Origin: Pigoraptor vietnamica
Lineage: Eukaryota; Opisthokonta; Filasterea
Length of the DNA stretch: 30,151 nt
Direction of reading: 5' to 3'
Assembly (NCBI GenBank): GCA_943704525.1
Contig: CALSCQ010001145.1
Coordinates: forward strand, 1 to 30,151
Shown here: positions 9,308 to 18,900 of the stretch, in pieces
Layout: each line of letters begins with the position of its first letter
Numbering within the stretch: position 1 is the first letter of the stretch
Position numbers and translations under genes: made by a program
Notes under the pieces: generated by a model
What the model saw: the letters and a program-made list of their open reading frames with translations, nothing else
The model's database searches: none
Told to the model about the DNA's origin: nothing

Positions 9308-10239
9308 GCACGCACACGTACACACACACACACGCACGCACCAAGGAAACGCTGGCTCAACTGTCTTGGATGTTGTGTTCTGCGTCTGCAGTCAAAAGGC
9401 AGTGCTTCACATTTGGTCGTGCGGAGGCCATGCGCGGTATCGCCCTCTCCTCACAAATTATTACTTCAGTGCCAAGGTGTGTGGGATGTGCCGCAGATAG
9501 GTGTCTTCCGAAGCGTAGCGTGGTGCGAGAGAGAGAGTTTTGTGTGTGTGTGCGTGCGTGTGCGTGCGTGTGCGTGCGTGTGCGTGCGTGTGCGTGCGTG
9601 TGCGTGCGTGTGCGTGCACGGTATGTGTTGTTGTATGCTAATGCAAGTCGGCCGTGCAGTCTGCCGTCATCGTGTTCGACATGACGGACACGCAATCCTT
9701 CAAGGACATTCTGTTCTGGTACAACGAAGTGCAGCGGTGGGTGCCCTCTGCCCGCGTGCGTATGCGCCCCTAATGCCGTCGTATACATGCACGCACACAC
9801 GCACCAACCACGCGCACATGTCATCGCATGCATGCACGCAGGGGTCTTGCGGCTGACGAGGTTCTCCCCGTTGCAGAATGTGCCCAGAGGCCATTGTCAC
9901 TCTTGTCGGCACAAAATCGGACAAGGACGACATGATTCGCGTCTCTCCGGACGAGTGCGCCAAGCAGGTGCGGCGGCTGCCTTCGATTCCCTTTTGGCCC
10001 TCTCTCGTGCTCTGCGCTTCCCTTTTCGTCGCTGTGCTTCGTTATTTCTGACCGGCGTTCGTCGAATGCGTCGGGTGGCATTTTTTGAGTGCGATGTCGC
10101 TAATATCTCCGTCTGCTCGCAGGCGAAGGCGTGGGGTGTCAAGCACGTCATTGTCTCGTCGAGCACCGGCGACGGTGTCGCTTTGCTCTTCAAGGAGATT
10201 CTCCAAGGGTTGCATGCGTCTATTCATTCCGAGTCCTGA
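8789..10239 (+). CDS. Rab-like small GTPase with degenerate switch II and no prenylation motif
   Basis: Six exons (8789-8904, 9035-9118, 9392-9476, 9660-9736, 9877-9967, 10123-10239) encode 189 residues. Family features: P-loop GSAKAGKTS (27-35) after IKILFL; switch I with YKQTMG (Thr52); the strand [13 protein letters not shown]; the G4 motif TKSD (133-136); and SSSTGDG at the G5 position. The order and spacing match Ras/Rab proteins that act in membrane traffic. The G3 motif, normally WDTAGQE, reads WSCGGHA (75-81), so the Mg-coordinating Asp is Ser and the catalytic Gln is His. Ras Gly12/Gly13 are Ala/Lys. The C-terminus, HASIHSES, lacks cysteine, so the usual geranylgeranyl anchor is absent. 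Nucleotide may still bind, but hydrolysis is probably impaired. Introns 2 and 3 carry long CA and GTGC-type repeats. Exon phases agree throughout. Confidence 0.87.
9181..9340. repeat. CA-rich microsatellite in intron 2 of the Rab-like gene
   Basis: Interrupted CA and CACG tracts occupy about half of the 273-nt intron. Apparent open frames of alternating Thr-His or Cys-Val across it are products of the repeat. Confidence 0.9.
9541..9617. repeat. 10-bp tandem repeat in intron 3 of the Rab-like gene
   Basis: After a short TG run, the unit TGCGTGCGTG recurs six times exactly (9551-9610), plus a partial copy. It is a higher-order repeat built from GT and GTGC words, and several copies contain the donor-like GTGCGT. 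Confidence 0.9.
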
Positions 10240-10337
10240 ACTGTGCTGCGTGCGCGTCGCGGCGTGCGTGCGTGCATGCGTGCGTGTATGCGTGCTAAAC
10301 TTTTGCGTCATCTCTCACGCGTACGTTTACTGCCTTC

Positions 10338-10961
10338 TTACGGCTCGTTGTGCGGACGCCGAGTATTGCGCCTCACAACCTGCTGTTGTGAATGGTACGG
10401 AGGGGGCGGTGTTTGGTCCCCCGTGAAGTCAACAAGCAGAATTTCCGTCAGCAACGGCGGGTCATCTGCGCGCGCCCTATCGCCGTCGAATGGAACGAGC
10501 GGAAAGTCGTTTGTGCCCGTCCTATCGCCTTCGAATTCAATGAGGTTTCTTCCCACGGATGCGCGCATCCACAGCTCGTCGCGGTGATGTTGGCCATTGA
10601 CGCGTGGCGGCACGGGTGTGAAGCTCTTTTCGCTGATCGCTTGCCAGTTAGGCGTCCCGGGAGGCGAAGAGTCCGTCTGTTGTACCGTACAGGAGAGGTT
10701 GGTAGTACTCTCGTGTGCGCGACAGCGATGCATGACGCATTTGATGATCGCCGCTGCCGCCGCCACCGTCGCCGCGGCGCCGTAGACTCCAAGAAGGATG
10801 GGGACGAGAAGAGGAATCGGCATTTGGGCGGAAGAACTTGGCTCGAACTTGGGAGACAGCCGGCTTAAGAGTCGTGGGGATTCCGTCAGCGGGCGTGCGA
10901 ATATAATGCCGTACAGGCAATTGCCGACATATCGTGCGACACTTTGAATAATAGAATTGCT
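10338..10961 (-). CDS. Putative single-pass membrane protein with a PPPPY cytoplasmic tail
   Basis: I do not recognise this gene. The first ATG is at 10823 and gives 161 residues, but the same frame is open for 46 more codons up to 10961 and reads like protein (YVGNCLYGIIFARPL), so an upstream exon may exist. The sequence has a hydrophobic helix right after MPIP (LLVPILLGVYGAAATVAAAAAIIK), a basic/Cys boundary (KCVMHRCRAH), then a polar tail. The tail holds three FxGD repeats (FEGDRTG, FDGDRAR, FTGDQT), the first two 15 residues apart and also similar in DNA, followed by TPPPPYHSQQ. PPxY motifs bind WW domains such as those of NEDD4-type ubiquitin ligases. A helix then a PPxY tail suggests a type I or type III membrane protein whose turnover could be ubiquitin-controlled; this is inference. 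It converges on the Rab-like gene with only 98 bp between stops. Confidence 0.42.
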   Translation of the reverse strand, partial: SNSIIQSVARYVGNCLYGIIFARPLTESPRLLSRLSPKFEPSSSAQMPIPLLVPILLGVYGAAATVAAAAAIIKCVMHRCRAHESTTNLSCTVQQTDSSPPGTPNWQAISEKSFTPVPPRVNGQHHRDELWMRASVGRNLIEFEGDRTGTNDFPLVPFDGDRARADDPPLLTEILLVDFTGDQTPPPPYHSQQQVVRRNTRRPHNEP

Positions 10962-12349
10962 TCAGCCAGTCTGCCTCGCTGCAGGATAACGCGCGTACCC
11001 GGCGCACTCTGAAGAATTTAGACTAAGGCGACCGAAGGATAACACGACGGAGATAACATTCGATAGCTGCCGGCGAAAGTTCCACCGCCGGAACGCCCCG
11101 AATCCGGACAGAGGTGAGAGTAACGTGACTGCGACGGTCTCTCACCGAGGTTAGGCCGACTTTGCAACTGAAGCCGGCCGCCACCCATCATGATCCGTCC
11201 CCGCGAACTGACTGCCGCTCCCACCGTCTCTGACCCTTCAGGTCGTGTCAGTTGCCAGTCTGTCGTACAGGGAAGATAATAGCAAGGCAAAGTTCGCAGC
11301 AGACCGCCGGCGGCCCCGGCCGCACTGGCCCGGGCGCCGGCCGCCGGCTCACGGCTCAGTGACTTCAGTTGTGTCGTACGTGGCGCCGGCCGAAACCACC
11401 GCACCGCTGACTAGAATTTTTCTTGAAACTTCAGGGGCATTGCCATGATTCCATTAATACTTGCGTAACTGTGTATCAGTGTAGATGTGCCGCGGGCCCG
11501 GGCCGCAGCCGGACCGCGCCGGACTCAGTCTCCGCCAACTGACGGGCCGGTAGAACGTCTTGCGTTTTTTATTTACTTTTTATGTTCAGTTTTCTTCCTA
11601 GTAGTGAGCTAGTGTCCGGCCTAGCACGCTGTCAATCGTGAGAAGTCGATAGTGGTTCCTTTTGATGAAGACCCAAAGCTCGGCCCACTCCGCGGGCTCG
11701 GTGCACTGAAAATAATGTGGAGGAGGATTTTGTTGGAACTGTTATTCTCAACTTTGCGCTCCGGTGCACATCGATCCCGACAGCAACTCGCTCGACGAAA
11801 TGGCGGACAATGTGCGCCGCTTCATTCCCGCTGACGCTACGTCGCTTCGGGTTGTGCATTCGTGGCATTCGATTTCTTGCATTGTTGACCAGCGTTGCGC
11901 GTGTCCCCTCTCGGGACCGCTTGTCCCACTTCGCGCGTGCGCTGCGTGCTGCGGTCGTTTCCACCGGAGCTGCTTCCACTGACGAAGGGAGACCGGACAG
12001 AAAACAGCCACAAACAGATGGAGAGCATGCTACAGGTAACCATCTCTTGCCAGAGCGCCCACAGCCAAAGATCGGCCGACATGCACACGTGATCAGACGA
12101 CTGCACCAAAATTCAATTCCGCGCACGCCGACGCAACGCAAGCCGCCAACGCACAACGCACCACGCACAAGACGAGAGAAAAGAAAGCAGCGTCCCAAAC
12201 TTAGGCCGATACGCCCAGCAATATCGCAGCCCTCGTACCACGAGTTGTTAGGGTGTCGCAACGCTGTTCGCTGTTCTCGCGACGATTCCCACGCACAGCC
12301 CACACTCACATCGTGGCATTCACTGCGCATTCGCGTGTAACGACAGAGA
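10962..12349. other. 1.4 kb stretch without a recognised gene
   Basis: No known domain was found on either strand. Part of it (about 11000-11640) differs in texture from the other spacers: it lacks CA/GT tracts, has a self-complementary GC-rich core near 11300-11345, and has AT-rich runs near 11440 and 11565-11600. On the plus strand at about 11717-11790 and 11764-11890, two frames give short protein-like stretches (EEDFVGTVILNFAL; HIDPDSNSLDEMADNVRRF), but they are in different frames and I could not link them to a family. The region may hold upstream exons of the membrane protein, a decayed gene, or an old insertion. No terminal repeats were found. Confidence 0.4.
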
Positions 12350-13029
12350 TTAGGGCTTAATCGACCATACGAGACTCCGGCCATTCATGATGCACACACG
12401 CGACTCACCGCCAAGGTACCGGTCTCCCTTCATACTTCCCACCGCAACCTGCGAGTGAAAGAGCGGCTCAATACAACGTGTACATGCCAAACGGGCTCGC
12501 TTTCGACACATTTGTATGCTAATATGCCCGCATTTTGCGTTACGAGAGAACTGACAAAAAAACTGCATGTGCGTGAGGAGCAAAACCCACAATTTCCGTC
12601 GAGTCCACGCGCGTACCGACGATTCGCACTTTCACAGGGGTGCCCTTTCGGATGATTGTGTTCTGAAACACAACAAACAACGGGGGTCCAAAACATTAGC
12701 CGCAATTGCACGCAGACCTATGAGCAGAGATAGTACAACATGCACATGCACACACAGTCACAGACGCAGACACAAACCCACATAAACCGCACACAAACAC
12801 ACACACGGGCGCACGTCAACCCACGTCTTCTAGGTGCTTGTAGCATGGTGGCACCGCCGTCGGATCAAAAACCATCTTATCAGGAAGTTGCTGCGGGGCA
12901 GTCGATCGGTTGCTTGCATCAGCGCAAGAGCGCATCGCCAAAGCGCACACGCACGCCGCCGCACGAGTCCGCATGAAGAGGCCCGCGTAATTACGCCCAC
13001 ACAGTCGCATTCATGCACATGCACGAACA

Positions 13030-13094
<65 letters not shown>

Positions 13095-14041
13095 GCGCGC
13101 ATGCGAAACGGATGCTCCCCAAACCTTGTGTGAAATGTACATCGAAATGGGTCCCAGCTGCGCAAACACGCCGACCTGTGCGCCAGAATACACCGAAGCA
13201 TCAGCACGCGTCATACACACAAAGCTTAGAGGTCATGAACGGCGAGCGCTCATGCAGCGACGCACGACCAGGGCTCATGCAGCGACGCACGACGAGGGCT
13301 CATGCAGCGACGCACGACGAGGGCTCATGCAGCGACGCACGACGAGGGCTCATGCAGCGACGCACGACGAGGGCTCATGCAGCGACGCACGCGAGCCGCA
13401 CCTTGTTCACTTCTTCAATGATTGCATCCGCAACCTCCGTCTTGAACGGGCGGAACACGACGGCAGTGAAGCGTATGGTAAACGAAACAATGCCGCGGTT
13501 GGGATGGATTTTGCCTCGACCAAAGTCCTCGATGCTCTTCACCATCACGATCCATCCATGCTCGCCTGCAGCGAACGCGCGCAGCCACAAGACGCGAAAA
13601 GCGGCATGTCAGCGCAAACGGCGACACCCGCGAAGAGAGAAAACCTTCGTCAAGATGCAGCCGAATCAACGACGCTCGCACGAGAATAAGGTACGTTACC
13701 TTTGCATGTGCCCTCCACTTCCGCGTAGAGCTTTTGCCGCAAAATATCCCTCAATTGTGGGCCAAAGTACTTTGGCGCGAGTAGCACCTCGTGCGACAGC
13801 GAGAGCTGATTCACACAACACGCCCAACAAGCGTCCAAGGTTCAGCGAATGACATTCCACCGAGATGATGAGGGCAAAAACTCCAAGCGCACACGGGGCG
13901 CACGGCGACTTTGGTGTGTGAAGGGACGCAACACGACGATTTTTTCACGTTGCTCGGCCGAAAAGACCACCCTCCAGCACAGTGACACGTGGGCGGGGAA
14001 CAATTTCGCAAACGGATGCAAACACTCACATAGTAGAACAT
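12350..14041 (-). CDS. RPB7: RNA polymerase II subunit RPB7
   Basis: Seven exons on the minus strand (14041-14030, 13805-13700, 13565-13402, 13175-13125, 12890-12825, 12662-12591, 12448-12350) give 189 residues. With RPB4, this subunit forms the stalk of RNA polymerase II, which contacts nascent RNA and initiation factors. The joined protein matches RPB7 throughout: [89 protein letters not shown] and [14 protein letters not shown]. The N-terminal half is the tip domain and the C-terminal half an OB/S1 fold. Exon 1 codes for only four residues. The family normally ends just after YLG; here the open frame runs on for about 19 residues, and a GTGAGT at 12408-12403 could mark an unplaced short last exon. 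Pol III RPC25 is less similar in these blocks. Confidence 0.93.
13031..13092. repeat. (CA)31 microsatellite in RPB7 intron 4
   Basis: An uninterrupted CA tract of 62 bp lies in the intron between RPB7 exons 4 and 5. It reads as TG on the coding strand, shortly downstream of the exon 4 donor. Confidence 0.95.
13246..13396. repeat. 25-bp minisatellite, six copies, in RPB7 intron 3
   Basis: Units begin CTCATGCAGCGACGCACGAC at 13249, 13274, 13299, 13324, 13349 and 13374; they are nearly identical, the first carrying a CCA variant. The array starts a few bases after the exon 3 donor and fills most of the 226-nt intron. There are no unique spacers, so it is not a CRISPR array. On the RPB7 sense strand every unit contains GTGCGT, this genome's commonest donor hexamer. 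Confidence 0.93.
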
Positions 14042-14528
14042 CTTTTCGGCCGCCGATTGCGCCCTTTGCGAGGCGCACCCGCAATGCCGCGGACGGGCGA
14101 AACCGCCCTTCACGCAGATGCAACGACTACTTTGAGATGTGTGGAAGGAGCAGAGGGGGCGAGGGGGAGAGAGAAGGAAGCGCCGCTTGCGATCGTGAGT
14201 CCGTTCACACGATGAAAACGAGACAACAACAGCACTACGTTTCGCGCCCACTCTTCCTCTGCACTACGTACGGTGTCCACTGTATTGTCTGTCTCTTCGC
14301 TGTGTACGAATGTGCCTCGGTGAAATCGTGCTTCGGCCCACACTCACACACACAACTCAGAACAGCTGAGAGGCCGATGCATGGGGATAATTCGGGATTT
14401 GGCGGGATTGTGTCACGTGAAACCGGGATCAACGGCTTCATCGACTGACAAATTCAAGCATTTTTTGCAATTCTCTCGGCCGAACTTTCCTCCCTCCACG
14501 TAAACATGTCTCCAACGTGACTCTCACG
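14042..14528. promoter_or_regulatory. Divergent promoter between RPB7 and the AlkB gene
   Basis: The spacer between two outward-facing ATGs contains an E2F-like TTTGGCGGGA at 14398-14407 and a CACGTG E-box at 14414-14419, both within about 130 bp of the AlkB start. An ATG at 14505 opens a frame that stops after four codons and may be a tiny upstream ORF. Assignment of these sites to factors is speculative. Confidence 0.35.
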
Positions 14529-15440
14529 ATGGCAAGCGCCGAATCGCGGCGTGCGCTGGAGTTGGCCCTCTTCGGCAGCGACAGCGATTCCGACATCGAC
14601 GACACGCCGGCGCAGAAAAGCGCACCGCGCGCGTACGAGCGGGCACACGTGCCATGCGTGACGTGTGGGCCGGACAGCTCGCCGGTTTCTATTGTGTCGC
14701 TCTTTTCTCTAACCCCGCTCCCGCGCGTCCCTTCGTTTGCGGAGAGCTGGTACCTGTCCGACGCCCATGCTGTGCCTGCGTGCGTCTCGATCGAGCGCGA
14801 CGTCGGTGGCGTCGCGGGACTCGTGGTCGCGCGACATGCCATCACAGCGGAAGATCAGCTCGCAATGCTCGCGGCGATCGACGCCCTCCGTCTCTTTCCC
14901 ACTCGCGGGCACAATCAGGCGATGCGGTTCGGCGCCGACAGTTTGCCCGGCTTTGCGCTGTGGCTGTCGGGTCGGATCGCCAAACTCAACGCCTCGCAAG
15001 AAACGGCCCTCTTTTGCGGCGACATTGCCGCGCGCGAGCCGCTCTTTGACCAGATGATCTCGAATTGCTACCACCCCGGCGAGGGCATCTCAAGCCACGT
15101 GGACCTCTTGAAGTTTGAGGACGGCGTCGTCAGCCTCTCGCTCGGGAGCCCCTGCGTTATGGACTTCGTTCCGGCCGACGTCGACGATCTGCGCATGTGC
15201 GGCGATGGGAACTGCGCGCAGGGCTCTCTGCTGTCTGAAAAGGGTGGCGTTTGCGGACGTGATGCATTTGGCGTTCTCCTGAATCCCGGTGACATCGTGG
15301 CGCTGAGCGGTCCCGCGCGTTATGCCTGGAAGCACGGCATTGCGCAGCGCGGCTTCGACGTCTGGGACGCCGCGACCATCCCTCGCGGTCACCGCATCTC
15401 TGTGACTCTACGGCGACTGACGGAAGCTGCGTGCGGCTGA
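14529..15440 (+). CDS. AlkB-family 2-oxoglutarate/Fe(II) dioxygenase
   Basis: A single frame of 303 residues needs no intron. AlkB-family enzymes oxidatively demethylate alkylated bases, tRNA or protein side chains. The core has YHPGEGISSHVD, with iron ligands His190 and Asp192, then SLSLGSPCVMDF, GDIVALSGPARYAWKHGI with the third ligand His269, and RISVTLR, with Arg289 and Arg295 placed to bind 2-oxoglutarate. An AGLVVARHAIT segment near 96-106 matches the usual lead-in strand. The N-terminus is acidic and Ser-rich (GSDSDSDIDD), with a Cys pair (CVTC) near 43-46. The LSLGSPCVMDF block recalls the ALKBH8 and ALKBH4-7 groups, but no RRM or methyltransferase domain is attached. The start at 14529 is the first ATG in frame. 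A short optional intron near 14660-14740 cannot be excluded, though the frame is open without it. Confidence 0.88.
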   Translation: MASAESRRALELALFGSDSDSDIDDTPAQKSAPRAYERAHVPCVTCGPDSSPVSIVSLFSLTPLPRVPSFAESWYLSDAHAVPACVSIERDVGGVAGLVVARHAITAEDQLAMLAAIDALRLFPTRGHNQAMRFGADSLPGFALWLSGRIAKLNASQETALFCGDIAAREPLFDQMISNCYHPGEGISSHVDLLKFEDGVVSLSLGSPCVMDFVPADVDDLRMCGDGNCAQGSLLSEKGGVCGRDAFGVLLNPGDIVALSGPARYAWKHGIAQRGFDVWDAATIPRGHRISVTLRRLTEAACG

Positions 15441-15948
15441 CCTGGCGACAGTGGGCGAATATGGAAGAAAATTGCAGTAACTATTCGCGAAGAAGGGACA
15501 AGGCCATCCCGCCTCGCCACGAGATTCGAACGGTCGTAGCAGAGCATGACGGACTCCACGCGCTACCAAGGAGCTTTCCGAGAGCCCTCGCCTTCAGCGC
15601 CCTTCAGTCACAATAATGAACTACTAATACTTACCACGAGTGTGTCATTTATTGCTTACAAATAATTCTCAGCCTCAAATACGCCGTGTCGTGTCCGGGT
15701 AACCCAGTTGCGTGGCTGTTGGCGGGTGTACCTGAGGGCGGTGAGAGCGAAACGGCGCTCGTTGCTCTCTCTCTCTCTCTCCCCATCGAAATTGCCCGTC
15801 CCTGCGAACTACACTTGTGGCGTATTCCCTTTGCCTCTGATCGGTCGCATCGCAGAATTCGTCTTTGGGCATCTTTTCCTCCCGTCCGTTCGCGTTGTTC
15901 CAACTCATGTTGTGAGAAAAGACGCCGAGAGTGGCGGGGTGGGTCGCC
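15441..15948. promoter_or_regulatory. Spacer upstream of the receptor gene, with a tRNA-like patch
   Basis: This tandem spacer lies between the AlkB stop and the receptor ATG. A CT tract lies at about 15766-15781. On the minus strand, 15577-15505 has a B-box-like GTTCGAATC (15531-15523) and an A-box-like TAGCGCGTGG (15565-15556) at tRNA-like spacing, but the T and anticodon stems do not pair properly. No other gene is seen. Confidence 0.35.
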
Positions 15949-18900
15949 ATGCCCAGAGTGCGCCGCAGGGCCAACGTGGCCGCACTTCTGCTTGTGCTCG
16001 CGTGCGCGGCGTGTGCAGCGGCAGCCCCGTGTCCCTCCTGGCTCTTCACTCCGGGGACGGCGACATGGGCGGGTGCGACTTCGGGAGGGCTCGCCGCCAC
16101 ACTGTCGTTCTCGTGTGGCGTTGCAACGCTGCAGACGACGTGAGTATTGTTCGTCGTGCTAATTGTGTTTGCTCGTGGAGAAGCGCCCGCTCGTGCGATT
16201 GATGCGTGCACTCGACATGTTTGTCCCTTCCCTTATGCATGCTTTGTGCGTAGAAACGGAGTGCTGAAATTCTCCCCGGAATGCGCCGAGGGGCCTCCGG
16301 CGGGCTCCAACGCGAGCATCTCGGTTGATTTCGTGTATACGTCCCCTGCCGAACTTGTTGGCAAGCTGTCGCTGGCTGTGGTCGCGCGCAACGACGACCG
16401 GGGATCGGCACAGCAGCTCGCCTTCTCGTACGGCCCGCCCGTTGCTAGCGGCGCAGGGGGCGCGCGTCCCCCCAATGTAGCCTCGACGGACGGGGGTGCA
16501 ACGGCGGTCGGGCTCGGCTCCACGCGCGCGGTCGACTACCACGTGACCGTGCTACAGAACGACCTGTGCGGGCCAGTTTCGCGAAGGGAGATCTTCCTGG
16601 AGGCAGGAACGTTCAATGTCACGAAGATATCGCTCGCGAGTGCATCGTACACGTACGCGCCGAGGGAAATGGGCGCCTCCGTCGTGCTGACATCCCTTCG
16701 ATACGTCGCGACGGTGGGCGGAAACACGGCGGTCGCACTCACCAACTTGACGCTGCGTGGCGGCGTTGACGGCGTAGCTGTGGCGGCGCAAGGCACGTCG
16801 ACGGTGACGCTGAAGGGCTGCACGGTGCTTGGCCATCCGCCCGAGAGCGGCTTGTTCGCGCGGGGCGTGGTGGCTAGCGATGCGGCTTCCGTGACGGTCG
16901 AGGACTGTGTGTTTCAGAATTTGACTGCACCCGAGGGCTCGGCCATCTCGTTCGAGTCGGCGGGTGTTCTCACCGTCAACCGCACGCGATTTGAAGGTGC
17001 GTGCGACCCTCGATTTGCGAGTGCATCGCGGTCTATTTGCGCGCTTTGCGCATGTGCTGGTGCCGTGTGTGGATGCTTATTATCTATGGCGGTAATGTGG
17101 TCCCGTGGGCATCTGTGGAACAGCTAGGCGAGCACTCACCGTCTCCCTCCTCCTCGCAGCCTGTCGCGCGGGTATTGGCGGTGCCATTCAAGTCGAGTCC
17201 ACAAGTCCCTCCGCGCGCGCCGTTGTCGAGGCGTCTTCTTTCCTCGGGTGCGTCGTGTTGGGCGCGGGAGGCCCGCACGTCTCGGTCGGTGGCATCGGCG
17301 GCGCCATTGCGGCATCCAACGTGTCGCTCTCGGTGCTCAGCTCCGTGTTTGAAGGTGCGTTTTCGCTCGCATTGCCGAAGAAATGCGCGTGGTGTACTCG
17401 AAACTCCGATAGTGCTCGGCCGAGATGTCATCGCCACATTTCGTGGACGATATCATTGCTGGCGCTGAAGGGCCAGGCATGCGCATCGCGCGCAGGCAAT
17501 TCTGCGCTGGACGGCGCCGCCATATTCGTCGATGGTGGCAGCGTGGATATTTCCGACTGCACTTTCAACGGCAACATCGCCCTGCGAACGGGCGGTGCAG
17601 TCGCGGGAGAGCCCTCGGGCGCAATGGCTGTCGCGCGATCGTCGTTTACAGGTCCGTTTTTCACGCGCTTGTGCTCATGTTTAGACGGTGCTTGAGCCTT
17701 CCCTCCCACAACGGCGTTGTCTTTCGGGGATAGAGTTGCTTTGTTGTCTGTCATAGGTGTTCAGTAACATCCAGTCCATAGTGCCGTTTTATGGCGCTGC
17801 GCCATACGAGTGCTCACGCACGTACTTCTCTCTCACCACAGGCAACAGCGCGGGCGAAGCGGGCGGCGCGATGTGGTGGTCGGTGTCGTCCAATGCGACG
17901 GTTGCGTTCTGCACCTTCCGGCAGAACAACGCGCGCAATTCGGGCGGCGGCGCATTTATCGAGCTTGCCGACGACGCGGCGCTCGTAGTGTCGCGGTCTC
18001 AATTCGCAGGTGAGGGGGTTTACACACCATGCAAAGCGACGCACGGCAGCGAGATCCGCACACTCTGCTCAAATTGCACTCACACATGTACGTACCATTC
18101 AACTCTCTCAGCAAATTCGGGAGGGTCCGGCGGCGGTCTGGCCCTATGGCCGGCGAATGGGAGGCTGCCATCGCGCCCCGCAGTCGTCGCAGATTGCGCG
18201 TTTGTGAACAACTCGGCGGCGCAGACCGGCGGCGCCATTCTCTTCCAACAGCTGCCGAAGCCGCCGCAAGTCACCCAGTGCCAGTTTCAAGGCAAGCCTC
18301 GCTTGTCGCTTTTTTTCCGCTCTTCGTTGTTCCCTCAAGAGACTTTTGTGTCCCTTTCGTTGTCATAATTCTCTGGTTTGGCGACCGTTTTAAGAGCACA
18401 CGCGCGCACGCACACACACACACACACACACTCATCGATTCGCCTCTACAGCGAATTTTGCGCTGATGGCGGGTGGTGGTGTGGCCTCCTCGAACGGGAC
18501 GGGGGTCACCGTGACGCGCTCCTTCTTCCGCGGCGACGGCTCGATTGGTCGCGGCGGCGGCGTCTACGTCGAAGGGCCGTTCGTGAACGTCCTTGTCACG
18601 GAGAGCAACTTCAATTGTGGGCATTGCTGTTACTTCGTGCACTTGCGGATTTGCATACGGGTGGCGACAGTGCACTCGTCTTTCATAGCGGTCGTACGCG
18701 TGTGTATGTCCCTTACGCCTGTTGCGGCTGTCCTGAAAAGTCTCTCCCACCCCCCGCGCAGCGAACATGGCGTTCCAGGGTGGCAGCGTCTTCGTCATCG
18801 GCGGCGGGTTTGTGTCCGTTGCCGCGTCGATGTTCTACGGCAGCACAACGTACACGAGCGCGACGACCGGTTCCGCTGGCGGTTGCGTGGGCACTCTTGG

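Noticed and set aside
9119-9856. Frames rich in Thr-His or Cys-Val in the Rab-like introns
   Set aside because: They are translations of CA/GT microsatellites.
10850-11740. LTR-type or other mobile element
   Set aside because: No terminal repeats, target duplication or element proteins could be identified, so no element is called.
13246-13396. CRISPR-like array
   Set aside because: The 25-bp units are directly adjacent with no unique spacers, and they lie in an intron of a nuclear gene.
13093-13689. Plus-strand frame with a 25-residue repeat
   Set aside because: The repeat comes from the 25-bp minisatellite read through three frames, opposite RPB7 exons.
14517-14528. AlkB start at 14517
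   Set aside because: That codon is GTG; the first in-frame ATG is 14529.
15931-15948. Receptor start at 15931
   Set aside because: That codon is GTG; the first ATG, directly followed by a basic and then hydrophobic signal peptide, is at 15949.
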